Shown in pieces: positions 9,507-17,385 of a stretch of 37,166 nucleotides of DNA (its first letter is position 1; each line of letters starts with the position of its first letter). A program made the translations under genes and the position numbers. Under the pieces are notes generated by a model. It was not told the DNA's origin, ran no database searches, and saw only the letters and a list, made by a program, of their open reading frames with translations. Source of the DNA: Bacteroidales bacterium Bact_14 (lineage in GTDB: Bacteria > Bacteroidota > Bacteroidia > Bacteroidales > UBA932); NCBI GenBank assembly GCA_001602865.1, contig LUZF01000022.1, positions 1 through 37,166 on the forward strand. The letters are read 5' to 3'.

Positions 9507-9537
9507 AAAAAACGATTCTCCGGGCGGCGGAGAATCG
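9507..9537 (-). terminator. Intrinsic terminator-like hairpin in the guaA leader
   Basis: The minus strand reads CGATTCTCC, a 7-nt loop, GGAGAATCG and then six T residues: a perfect 9 bp stem plus U-tract. It ends about 12 nt before the guaA ATG and lies downstream of the predicted guaA promoter. It therefore either terminates the upstream M14 peptidase operon and leaves guaA to partial read-through, or works as an attenuator of guaA. No leader peptide was found in the short leader. Confidence 0.72.
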
Positions 9538-9552
9538 GGAGTATCCTTTGAA

Positions 9553-9583
9553 CAAAGATACTTGTTTTTCCCGATTTTCCAAA
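9553..9583 (-). promoter_or_regulatory. Bacteroidota-type promoter for guaA
   Basis: On the minus strand, TTTG (9580-9583) is followed by exactly 19 nt and then TATCTTTG (9553-9560). This is a full match to the Bacteroides consensus TTTG-N19-TAnnTTTG. Transcription would start around 9546-9550, giving a leader of roughly 55 nt that contains the terminator-like hairpin. The -7 box is also half of a short inverted repeat (GTATCTTTG / CAAAGGATAC). Confidence 0.75.
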
Positions 9584-9614
9584 CGTCCGGAGAAACTTTT
9601 TTTAATGATGCCTT

Positions 9615-12137
9615 CTAGCGCATCGACACGGCACTGATCGTTTCCGGCCAGTAGATGGCGTTCGCGGTCAGTTTCGCGGTACCGTACCAGACGGCACGGA
9701 AGTTAGGATCGATCGTGAAGCTGATCACGCGTCCGCTGCCCAGCGCGGTCAGGACCGCGACCGGAGTGCCGGCCAGCATTTCCTGCAGGCGCGGCAGCAT
9801 ATTGCCGGACAGGAGGACCTTGGCCGGGTGCACCACCGGGGTGCGCAGCTTGTTCTGGATCGGCTCCAGCATAATCGCATTGTTCTTGAAGACGGGCAGC
9901 GCGTCATTCCTGTAGCCCCAGCAGAGCGGATGGGTGATGTCGATCTTCGAATCGAGGATGACGCCCGGGATGCTCTGGGCACGCGCCGCAGTCGCGATGT
10001 TGTCGTAGGCGATGTCCGTCGGGAAGGCCTGGGACTTCGTCTTGAGGGGCTCGAGGCCGAGCTTGCGGAGGAACTGGTGGCCCTGTTCCGTGGTCACCAG
10101 CGTGCCGCCGCGCTCCACCCAGGACTTGATCTTCGCAACCGCCGCGGCGCTCAGCGCGTTGTGGGCGGCCGTCACGAAGAGGACGTTGTAGCGGTCGAGG
10201 TCCAGCGAGGCGAGGCTCTCGGACGGGAGGATGCTGAGCGGAATCCGGTAGTGCTGGTCCATCAGGTGCCAGAGGCCGCCGACGGGCACGGAGGAAGCCT
10301 CGGTGCTGCCGATGACGGCGACGCGCGGCAGGCGGGCCGTGGCGAAATTGGCGCTGCCGATGTTGTGGCCGCTCGTAAAGCCGCTGGAAAGGGCGTATAC
10401 GTCGACCCAGTCCTCCTTGGCAATGGTGGCCATCAGTTCGTGGATGCGCGCCTCAGGAACGCTCTGGTAGAGCTCGCCGAGGGGCACGACGACCGTGCCG
10501 CGGCTGAAAACCTTGCCGTCGGCGGAGAACTTGCCCTGGGCGACCTTGGCGAAGACGCCGGCGGAGAGAAGCCTGTAGAGGGCGCGCGGGGCGTAGAAGC
10601 CGGTCCATTCGAACGCGTAGGCGTACGAGGCGCGGCTGTACTTCCCTGCCGGCACGTCCTGCTCGTCGAACTTGTCGCCGAGCGTAGCCGCCGGAGCCTT
10701 GGCGTAGGCCAGGTTGAAGGCCATCGGCATCGTCCAGCCGGTAATGTCGTAGGAAAGGCTGTCCGCGTAGGTTTCGCGGATCTCGAAGAGGGCTTCCACC
10801 ATCCGGTGGTTGGCCTGGCGCACGGGAACGACGTAGGCGGAATCCGGGACGAAAGTCTTGCCGCCGACGGTCAGCTTCTTGCCGAGCTTGTAGATCTGGA
10901 CGTCGTTGCGGGCGACGGTCTGGGCCAGTTTGTAGGTGGCCGCGGCATCGTCCGAAGAGCCGAAGACATAGAATCCGGAGCCCTCGCAGGAGGTCTGGCG
11001 GAAGTAGTTCTTCTGGTAGGCCAGCAGCTCTTCACGCATATCCAGGCCGCCCAGCAGGGTCGCCAGTTCGGTCGTCAGCTGGTTGTGGATGGACTGCGGG
11101 AAGGAAAGGACGCCGTTCACGGTGTTGCGCAGGAAACCGCGGGAGCTCTGTTCCTCCCAGAGGAGGGCGATGCCGCCGTAGAAGTCCATATACTCACGGC
11201 CGCGGCCCGGATAATAGTCGTCATACACTTCGCCCGAGAAGTACATCAGGCCCTGCCTGTCGAACGCGGGGGCATAATAATCCTTCGCGAGGCGCCGGAT
11301 GAAGGCCTGGCACTCGTCCGGGATGAGGGGATGGACGCGCGTCGGCTCACCCGGCGAGAAGTGGTAGTTGGCGTCCGAGCCCTGCTCGTGGGCGCAGGTG
11401 TAGATGTTCGGCTTCCAGGCGAGCATCTCGACGGCGCGGGAACTGGACTCCGGCTGGGTCTGGTTGATCCAGTCGCGGTTCAGGTCGAACCAGTAGTGGT
11501 TGGAACGGTTGCCGGGCCAGCCCTCGAGGTGCTCCAGTTCCTGGTCGTCCAGGTTCGGGGTCGCGCCGCGGTGGGAATTCACCCACTCGGCGAAGCGGCC
11601 GATGCCGTCCGGGTTGATCATCGGGTCGATAATGACGATGGTGTTCTGGAGGACTTTCTGGACGTAGGGCGTCTGTGCGGCGGCCAGGTAGTAAGCCAGC
11701 AGGAGCGAAGCGTTGAAACCGCTCGTCTCGTTGCCGTGGATGCTGTTGCCGAACCAGTTCACCAGCGGGCCGCTCGTGGAACCGTCCGCGTCGGGATCGG
11801 CCAGCTTGGCGTGCTCGGCCTTGATGGTCTCCAGGTTGCGGATGTTCTCCGGGGTGGAGATGAAGACGACGTAGAGCGGGCGGCGTTCGTGGGTCCAGCC
11901 ATACTGCTTCACGGCGACGCGGTCGGAAGCCGCGGCGAGGGCCTTGATGTAGCTCACGCCCTGCTCCGGCGTGGTCTGGAACTCGCCGATCTCGAAGCCG
12001 AGGACTTCGGCGGGCGTCGGAACCGCCTTGTTGAAGCTGCAGGTATCCGGCAGGAAGAAGGAAAGCGGAACCGCTTCCTGGGCGTGGAGGGAACCCAGCA
12101 GGCAGAAGCCTGCGAGGAGGGTCATCAGTTTTTTCAT
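9615..12137 (-). CDS. Exported M14-family zinc carboxypeptidase
   Basis: The 840-residue protein has a Sec signal peptide (MKKLMTLLAGFCLLGSLHA). The peptidase domain shows the Zn motif HxxE at His134/Glu137 (NSIHGNETSG), a probable third ligand His250 (CAHEQGSDANYHF), the substrate-binding segment FDLNRDW and a candidate catalytic Glu in WEEQSSRGF. M14 enzymes remove C-terminal residues from peptides. From about residue 620 a second domain resembles the class I amidotransferase/ThuA-like fold (VAVIGSTEASSVPVGGLW, VLFVTAAHNALSAAAV), common in large Bacteroidota M14 proteins. It overlaps the S51 peptidase gene by ATGA and is the last gene of the five-gene peptide locus, which suggests it trims products of that peptidase. 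Substrate preference cannot be read from the sequence. Confidence 0.88.
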   Translation of the reverse strand: MKKLMTLLAGFCLLGSLHAQEAVPLSFFLPDTCSFNKAVPTPAEVLGFEIGEFQTTPEQGVSYIKALAAASDRVAVKQYGWTHERRPLYVVFISTPENIRNLETIKAEHAKLADPDADGSTSGPLVNWFGNSIHGNETSGFNASLLLAYYLAAAQTPYVQKVLQNTIVIIDPMINPDGIGRFAEWVNSHRGATPNLDDQELEHLEGWPGNRSNHYWFDLNRDWINQTQPESSSRAVEMLAWKPNIYTCAHEQGSDANYHFSPGEPTRVHPLIPDECQAFIRRLAKDYYAPAFDRQGLMYFSGEVYDDYYPGRGREYMDFYGGIALLWEEQSSRGFLRNTVNGVLSFPQSIHNQLTTELATLLGGLDMREELLAYQKNYFRQTSCEGSGFYVFGSSDDAAATYKLAQTVARNDVQIYKLGKKLTVGGKTFVPDSAYVVPVRQANHRMVEALFEIRETYADSLSYDITGWTMPMAFNLAYAKAPAATLGDKFDEQDVPAGKYSRASYAYAFEWTGFYAPRALYRLLSAGVFAKVAQGKFSADGKVFSRGTVVVPLGELYQSVPEARIHELMATIAKEDWVDVYALSSGFTSGHNIGSANFATARLPRVAVIGSTEASSVPVGGLWHLMDQHYRIPLSILPSESLASLDLDRYNVLFVTAAHNALSAAAVAKIKSWVERGGTLVTTEQGHQFLRKLGLEPLKTKSQAFPTDIAYDNIATAARAQSIPGVILDSKIDITHPLCWGYRNDALPVFKNNAIMLEPIQNKLRTPVVHPAKVLLSGNMLPRLQEMLAGTPVAVLTALGSGRVISFTIDPNFRAVWYGTAKLTANAIYWPETISAVSMR

Positions 12138-12961
12138 GGGTTAACTATCGGTTTGTGTTCTTTCAGGTCGTAACGCTGGCCCTTGCGGAGGAAGTAGAAC
12201 TTCTCCCGGTCAGCCTGGTTGACGGCGACGTAGGATTCGCCGATGACTTCGAATTCATCCTTCTGCACCACGATCGCGGTCGATTCGTCGAGGCCGATGC
12301 CGATGAATTCCGGGGCGGCCTGGATGAAGGCGGCGAGGTCGTGCTGGCGGTTGCGCACCAGGATGTGCTGGTCGATGGCGGAGAGCTTCAGGAAGCCGAG
12401 GCCCTGCGTGTGGTCGCCGATGCCGTACTGGTTGCCGCGGGTGTCGCCGCGCCAGAGGAAGGAGCCCTGGATGCTCGCGCCCGCGGAAGAGCCGGCGATC
12501 ACGCCGCCCCGCGCGAGGAGCGCGAAGAACTCCCGGTGGGCTTTCGTATTCAGGTACACCTCGGAGATGCGCCACTGGCGGCCGCCGCTGAAGTAGATGC
12601 CGGTCGCGCGGCGCAGCGGGGCGAGGTTGCGGTCGTCGTTGGCCTCGTCGATGGTCTCCAGGTGCATCCGGGTCACGCGGTCCGCGCCGAGGCGCTCCGA
12701 GAGCGTGTTGATCGCTGCGGAATGGTAGTCTTCGCCGGGGCCGGAGGCGTTCGTGACGACGACGATGCGCGCGTCCTTGCCGCCGGCGAGTTCGATGAAG
12801 CGGTCCCAGATTTCCGGGGTCACGGTACCGCCGCCGATGATGATGAGGGAGCCGTTTTCAGGCCCGTGGCGGGTCACGGAGAGGTCTACGGACGTAGGAT
12901 TCTGGGCGGACAGCGTCACACCCAGAATCAGGCTCAAAAGGATGGGGAATAACTTTCTCAT
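12134..12961 (-). CDS. Exported cyanophycinase-like serine peptidase (family S51)
   Basis: A 275-residue protein with a Sec signal peptide (MRKLFPILLSLILGVTLSAQ). S51 cyanophycinases cut the Asp-Arg polymer cyanophycin to beta-Asp-Arg dipeptides; exported ones act on external polymer. Family features seen: GGRQ (Gln129), nucleophile elbow AGSSAGA (Ser159), and DQHILVRNR (Asp197-Gln198-His199, Arg203, Arg205). As I recall cyanophycinase, a third arginine lies three residues after the second; here that position is Asp208. The substrate may therefore differ from true cyanophycin. The other S51 branch, dipeptidase E, is cytoplasmic and shorter, so the cyanophycinase-like branch fits better. It is coupled to the M14 gene (ATGA) and follows SusD by 15 nt. 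Confidence 0.85.
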   Translation of the reverse strand: MRKLFPILLSLILGVTLSAQNPTSVDLSVTRHGPENGSLIIIGGGTVTPEIWDRFIELAGGKDARIVVVTNASGPGEDYHSAAINTLSERLGADRVTRMHLETIDEANDDRNLAPLRRATGIYFSGGRQWRISEVYLNTKAHREFFALLARGGVIAGSSAGASIQGSFLWRGDTRGNQYGIGDHTQGLGFLKLSAIDQHILVRNRQHDLAAFIQAAPEFIGIGLDESTAIVVQKDEFEVIGESYVAVNQADREKFYFLRKGQRYDLKEHKPIVNP

Positions 12962-12976
12962 ATGGGTTCGTTGCTA

Positions 12977-14308
12977 TTAATAGCCGTCGTTCTGTTCCAG
13001 GTCGTCGTCCGCGAGGATGGCGTTGTTCGGGAAAGGGAGCACCCAGTAGCGGGAATCCTTGAAGATCGGATCGAAGGCGCCGAAGACTTCCGCGGCGCGG
13101 CCGGTGCGGACGATGTCGTTGAAACGGTGGGCCTCGAAGGCCAGCTCATAGCGTCGCTCGGACTCGAGCAGGCGCAGCAGCGAGGCCGCGTCGGCGAGCT
13201 CCGTATCCGGCAGGCCGGCCCGGCTGCGGATCACGTTGATGTCCGCGCGGGCGCCGGCGAGGTCCGGCGTGGCGGCCTTCAGGCGCGCCTCCGCCCGGAT
13301 CAGGTACTGCTCCGCGAGGCGGAGGACCGGAATGGAGCTGGAACCGTCCTGCTTGGCGTATTCTTCAATGACGTAGACGCCGTCGCCCTTGTCCCGGATC
13401 AGCTGGGCGCGCTTGCCGCCCAGGGCCGGATCCAGCAGTTCGCCGACCAGTTCCTGGCTCGGAATGTAGTCGAGGCGGCCGCCCTTGTCCGACGGGAGGT
13501 AATAGGTAAAGAACGGGAGACGGTCCGCGCTGCTGAACACCAGTTCGAAGATGGACTCGGCGTTCAGCGCCGTGGTGTAGACGTCCTTGATTTCCGGCAT
13601 CAGCGAGAACTTGCCGCTGTCGATGACCCTGGAAGCGTACTGCGCCGCCTCGTCCCACTGCTCGAGGTAGAGGCAGACGCGCGCCTTCAGCGCATACACG
13701 GCCCAGAGCGAGGCTTTCGCCTTCGTGGAGAGGCCGTTGCCGAAGAGGCCTTCGGCCAGGGTCAGGTCGGTTTTCACCTGCCCCAGGACGTCCTTGTAGG
13801 AGCTTTTCTTGATGCCGCTGCCGTTGTCCGGGGACTCGGAGGGATCCAGGACAAGCTGGACGCCGCCGTAGGTACGGGCGAGGTCGAAATAGGCCAGGGC
13901 GCGGAGGAAATAGGCCTGCGCGAGCAGATCCGATTTCTTCGTCTCGTCCCCGGAGATATCCGGAAGGTATTTGATGACCGTATTGGACTGGTTGATGCCT
14001 GCGTAGTAGGAATCGAAACCGCCGCCCGCCGTCGGGTCCCAGCCGGCCGTACCGGCCGCCTTGAACTGGGGAACGACGATGGCCTGGGCGCTGAACAGGA
14101 TCACGTTGTCGGACGCGTAGTTCAGCGTCACGATTTCCAGGGCTTCAAAGGACTGGGCTGCGTCGTAGGCGCCGGTCAGGGCGACCTGCGCGGACTTGAG
14201 GTCGGTAATCACGCCGTCGGCCGGTATGGAATCCACCGGAACGCGGTCCAGGCAGGAAGAAAGCGTAAGCGCAGCAGCTGCGAGAAGGAGTGTATATCTC
14301 ATTTTCAT
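12977..14308 (-). CDS. SusD/RagB-family outer-membrane lipoprotein
   Basis: About 443 residues, opening with a lipoprotein signal (MKMRYTLLLAAAALTLSSC; Cys in LSSC). SusD proteins cap the SusC channel on the cell surface and capture substrate. The alpha-helical TPR-like body is recognisable: QVALTGAYDAAQSF, the repeats LAQAYFLRALAYFDLARTYGGV and ALKARVCLYLEQWDEAAQYASRVI, and the C-terminal ERRYELAFEAHRFNDIVRTG typical of the family. I prefer the ATG at 14308, 13 nt after the SusC stop; the track start at 14320 adds MDCL. Its partners, an exported protease pair and an acidic amino-acid transporter, suggest a peptide rather than a glycan ligand. Confidence 0.93.
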   Translation of the reverse strand: MKMRYTLLLAAAALTLSSCLDRVPVDSIPADGVITDLKSAQVALTGAYDAAQSFEALEIVTLNYASDNVILFSAQAIVVPQFKAAGTAGWDPTAGGGFDSYYAGINQSNTVIKYLPDISGDETKKSDLLAQAYFLRALAYFDLARTYGGVQLVLDPSESPDNGSGIKKSSYKDVLGQVKTDLTLAEGLFGNGLSTKAKASLWAVYALKARVCLYLEQWDEAAQYASRVIDSGKFSLMPEIKDVYTTALNAESIFELVFSSADRLPFFTYYLPSDKGGRLDYIPSQELVGELLDPALGGKRAQLIRDKGDGVYVIEEYAKQDGSSSIPVLRLAEQYLIRAEARLKAATPDLAGARADINVIRSRAGLPDTELADAASLLRLLESERRYELAFEAHRFNDIVRTGRAAEVFGAFDPIFKDSRYWVLPFPNNAILADDDLEQNDGY

Positions 14309-14321
14309 AAGGCAATCCATT

Positions 14322-17300
14322 TTAGAAGGTCAGGTTGATTCCGGCGGTGAAGGAACGGGGCTGCGGCGGCATGCCGAAGTCCATACCCTGGACGAGTCCG
14401 TTCACGCCGTCCCGGTTGACGTTGACTTCCGGATCCGGTCCGGTATAGCGGGTCAGCAGGAAGAGGTTGCCGCCCGTGACGTTGACGGTCGCGCGCTGGA
14501 GGCCGATCTTCTGAACCATCCTGGTCGGAAGGACATAGCTGAGCGTGACGTTCTTCAGGCGGATGAAGGAACCGTCCTCGACGACGCGGCTGCTCTGGCC
14601 TTCGTAGTTGAAGCTGCCGTCCGCGTTGGCCGAGCTCTTCGGGCGCGGCAGGACGCCGGTGTCGCCCGGATTCTTCCAGTAGTTGACGGAGCTCTTCTGC
14701 ATCGAGCGGGTCACGCCGCGCGTGCCGCCGGATTCGAGGAACATACGGGTGTAATTGAACACCTTGTTGCCGTACTTGTAGTAGAGGTTGATGTCGATGT
14801 TGACCGGACCGAGGGCGAAGGTGTTGCGGAAGAGGCCTTCCACGATCGGCCAGGCGTTGCCGACGACCTGCTTGTCCGCGACGGTGATCTTGCCGTCGCC
14901 GGTCAGGTCCTCGTACATCGCGTCGCCCGTCTGGGGATCGACGCCGAGGTACTTGTAGACCCACATCGAATAGAGCGGGTAGCCTTCGAACAGCTTGAAG
15001 GGCGTGTAGTTGCCGGAGACGTCGGTGGTCAGTTTCTCAACCTTGTTGGCGTTGTGGGCCAGGGTGAAGGTGGTCTTCCAGGAGAAGCTCTTCTTCTCGA
15101 GATTGACCGTGGTGAGGCTGAATTCGACGCCCTTGTTGCTGATTTCGCCGGAGTTGTCGACGATGGACTTGAAGCCCGTCTTCCACGGCACGGTGCGCGC
15201 GAGGAGGAGGTCGTAGGTGTACTTGTCGTAGTAGTTGAGTTCGATGTCGACGCGCTGGTGCCAGAGGGTCGCGTTGAGACCGATGTTCCACTGGCGGGTC
15301 GTCTCCCATTTCAGGTCGGGGTTGCCGAGCTGTTCCGGGGAGAGGCCGGCCTCGCCGTTGTAGTTGGAACCGCCGCTCCAGAGGGCCAGGGAGGCGAAGT
15401 CGCCGATGTTCTCGTTACCCCCGAGTCCGATGCTGCCCTTGAGCTTGAGGCTGTTGAAAGTCTGCTTCCAGGGGAAGAACTTCTCGTTGGTGAGGTTCCA
15501 GGCGCCGCCGACGGCCGGGAAGTAGCCGAAGCGGTTGTTCTTGCCCACGCGGGAGGAGCCGTCCGCGCGCAGGGTGACGTCGAGGCTGTAACGGCTGTCG
15601 TAGGAGAGGTTCGCTCCGCCGAAGAAGGACAGCAGCGAGGAGGAGGTGCCGGTCGAGGTGCCGGTCTGGTTCGCCGAGGAGACGATGCGGGTCAGCTGGT
15701 CGCTCGGATAGTCCTTGCCGTTGATGTAGGAGCTGTTGATGGAGGTCTCCTGGTAGGAGGTGCCGAGGAAGGAGGAAAGGGTCAGGGCCGAGGGGAAGCT
15801 GCGATAGAAGTTGAGCAGGTGCTCGGTCGAGAAGACGTTCGAAGTGTTGGATCCTTCCACGCCGGCGCCGTTGGGCTGGCCGTAGATGAGGTTGGTGTTG
15901 TAGTAGAAGCGCTCGAGGTAGATGCTCCGGTCGTTGTTGAAGGAGGACTTCCAGGAGATGCCTTCGGCGATGTCCCAGGTCAGCGCGACGCTGTTGGTCA
16001 CACGGAAGTTGTTGGAACCGCCGTTCCAGTTGTCCAGGATGCCCTGGTGGTTGTCGAAGGCGACGGGCTTGTTGTAGGAGCCGTCTTCCTTGTAGACCGG
16101 CTGGAAGGTCGGGGTGTGGAGGGCCGCCTGGAAGAGGCCGGCAGGGCCGTCACCGACGCGCATCAGGTGGCGGTCCGTGTAGACCACGGCATTGCTGGAG
16201 CTCAGTTTGAGGCTCGGGCGGAGCTGGTGGTCCAGGTTGAAGCGGAGGCTCATACGCTCGAAGTCGATGAGCTTGAGGGTGGAGTCCTCGTTGGTGTACT
16301 CGCCGCCGATGTAGAAGCTGGTCGTTTCGTTGCCGCTGGTGACGGAAAGGTTGTAGGTCTGCTGGAGGGCGGTGCGGAAGACGTCGGAGAGGCGGTCGAC
16401 CGTGATCTGCTCCTCGGGCGTGCCGTAGGCCGGGGATCCGCTGATGACCTCGGAGGTCGGGCGGAACGGGCGCTTCGCCCAGTCCTTGCCGTCGTTTTTC
16501 CAAGCCTCGTTGACGATTTCCGCGTGCTCGGGGCCGGTGACAAGCTCCCAGAGGTTGGTCGCCTTGCTGAGGCCGAGCTGGGCCTTGAAGTTGATCTGGG
16601 TGCGCTGGTTGTAGCTGCCGCGCTTGGTGTTGATGATGATGACGCCGTTTGCGGCGCGGGCGCCGTAGGCTGCCGTCGCACTCGCATCCTTGAGGACCGT
16701 GATGGAAAGGATGTCCTCCGGATTGATGTCGGCGATGGGGTCGATGGCGAGGCCGCCGAGGTCGGTACGGCCGGGGTTGTCGACGTTGACGAAGACGCCG
16801 TCAACGATGTAGATCGGCGTGTTGGCCGCCGAGATGGAGGTCGCGCCGCGGAGGCGGACCATCGACGAGGTGCCGGGGATACCGGCGTTGCTGGAGATCA
16901 GCAGGCCCGGGACCGCGCCCTGGATCTTGCCGTTGATGTCGGAGGACTGGATGTTCTCCAGGGTTTCCGACTGGACGGTGTTGACGGCGCTGGTCATCGC
17001 GTTCTTGGTCGTCTTGGCGTAACCGAGGATCACGACTTCGTTCAGCAGTTCCCCGTCCTCGACGAGCGCGACGTTGAGCGGTTCGTTGAAATTGCGGACC
17101 GTGAGAATCTGGGTCTGGTAGCCCATATAAATGACCTCCACGCGGATCGGAAGGTTGGCCGCGACGCGGAGGGAGAATTCTCCGTCCAGGTCGGCGGCGG
17201 CGCCGGCGGAATGGTCTTCCAGGGCTACGAATGCGCCCACGAGCGGGGCGCCGGTCTTGGAGTCTACGATCTTACCCCGCAGGATTCCGTCTTCGACCGC

Positions 17301-17369
17301 GCCGAGCGGAAGCACGCGCAGCACGGAGGCCAGCAGGATAAGGATGGATACAAGTTTTTTGTGGCTCAT
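14322..17369 (-). CDS. SusC/RagA-family TonB-dependent outer-membrane transporter
   Basis: The 1015-residue protein has a signal peptide, an N-terminal carboxypeptidase-regulatory-like domain (ILRGKIVDSKTGAPLVGAFVALED...ADLDGEFSL), a TonB-box region (ELLNEVVILGYAK), a plug with SusC motifs (GKIQGAVPGLLISSNAGIPG, VRLRGATSISAANTPIYIVDGV) and a beta-barrel ending in aromatic SFTAGINLTF. SusC proteins import bulky nutrients across the outer membrane using TonB energy, in complex with SusD encoded 13 nt downstream. It follows the acidic amino-acid symporter gene by 16 nt. Length is usual for the family and no frameshift is seen. Ligand unknown; context points to a peptide. Confidence 0.95.
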   Translation of the reverse strand: MSHKKLVSILILLASVLRVLPLGAVEDGILRGKIVDSKTGAPLVGAFVALEDHSAGAAADLDGEFSLRVAANLPIRVEVIYMGYQTQILTVRNFNEPLNVALVEDGELLNEVVILGYAKTTKNAMTSAVNTVQSETLENIQSSDINGKIQGAVPGLLISSNAGIPGTSSMVRLRGATSISAANTPIYIVDGVFVNVDNPGRTDLGGLAIDPIADINPEDILSITVLKDASATAAYGARAANGVIIINTKRGSYNQRTQINFKAQLGLSKATNLWELVTGPEHAEIVNEAWKNDGKDWAKRPFRPTSEVISGSPAYGTPEEQITVDRLSDVFRTALQQTYNLSVTSGNETTSFYIGGEYTNEDSTLKLIDFERMSLRFNLDHQLRPSLKLSSSNAVVYTDRHLMRVGDGPAGLFQAALHTPTFQPVYKEDGSYNKPVAFDNHQGILDNWNGGSNNFRVTNSVALTWDIAEGISWKSSFNNDRSIYLERFYYNTNLIYGQPNGAGVEGSNTSNVFSTEHLLNFYRSFPSALTLSSFLGTSYQETSINSSYINGKDYPSDQLTRIVSSANQTGTSTGTSSSLLSFFGGANLSYDSRYSLDVTLRADGSSRVGKNNRFGYFPAVGGAWNLTNEKFFPWKQTFNSLKLKGSIGLGGNENIGDFASLALWSGGSNYNGEAGLSPEQLGNPDLKWETTRQWNIGLNATLWHQRVDIELNYYDKYTYDLLLARTVPWKTGFKSIVDNSGEISNKGVEFSLTTVNLEKKSFSWKTTFTLAHNANKVEKLTTDVSGNYTPFKLFEGYPLYSMWVYKYLGVDPQTGDAMYEDLTGDGKITVADKQVVGNAWPIVEGLFRNTFALGPVNIDINLYYKYGNKVFNYTRMFLESGGTRGVTRSMQKSSVNYWKNPGDTGVLPRPKSSANADGSFNYEGQSSRVVEDGSFIRLKNVTLSYVLPTRMVQKIGLQRATVNVTGGNLFLLTRYTGPDPEVNVNRDGVNGLVQGMDFGMPPQPRSFTAGINLTF

Positions 17370-17385
17370 AGTATTTTAGGAGAAT

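Noticed and set aside
9828-12173. 781-residue plus-strand ORF opposite the M14 peptidase
   Set aside because: Long antisense ORFs arise here from high GC and codon bias. It has no recognisable motif, whereas the opposite strand encodes a complete peptidase with signal sequence.
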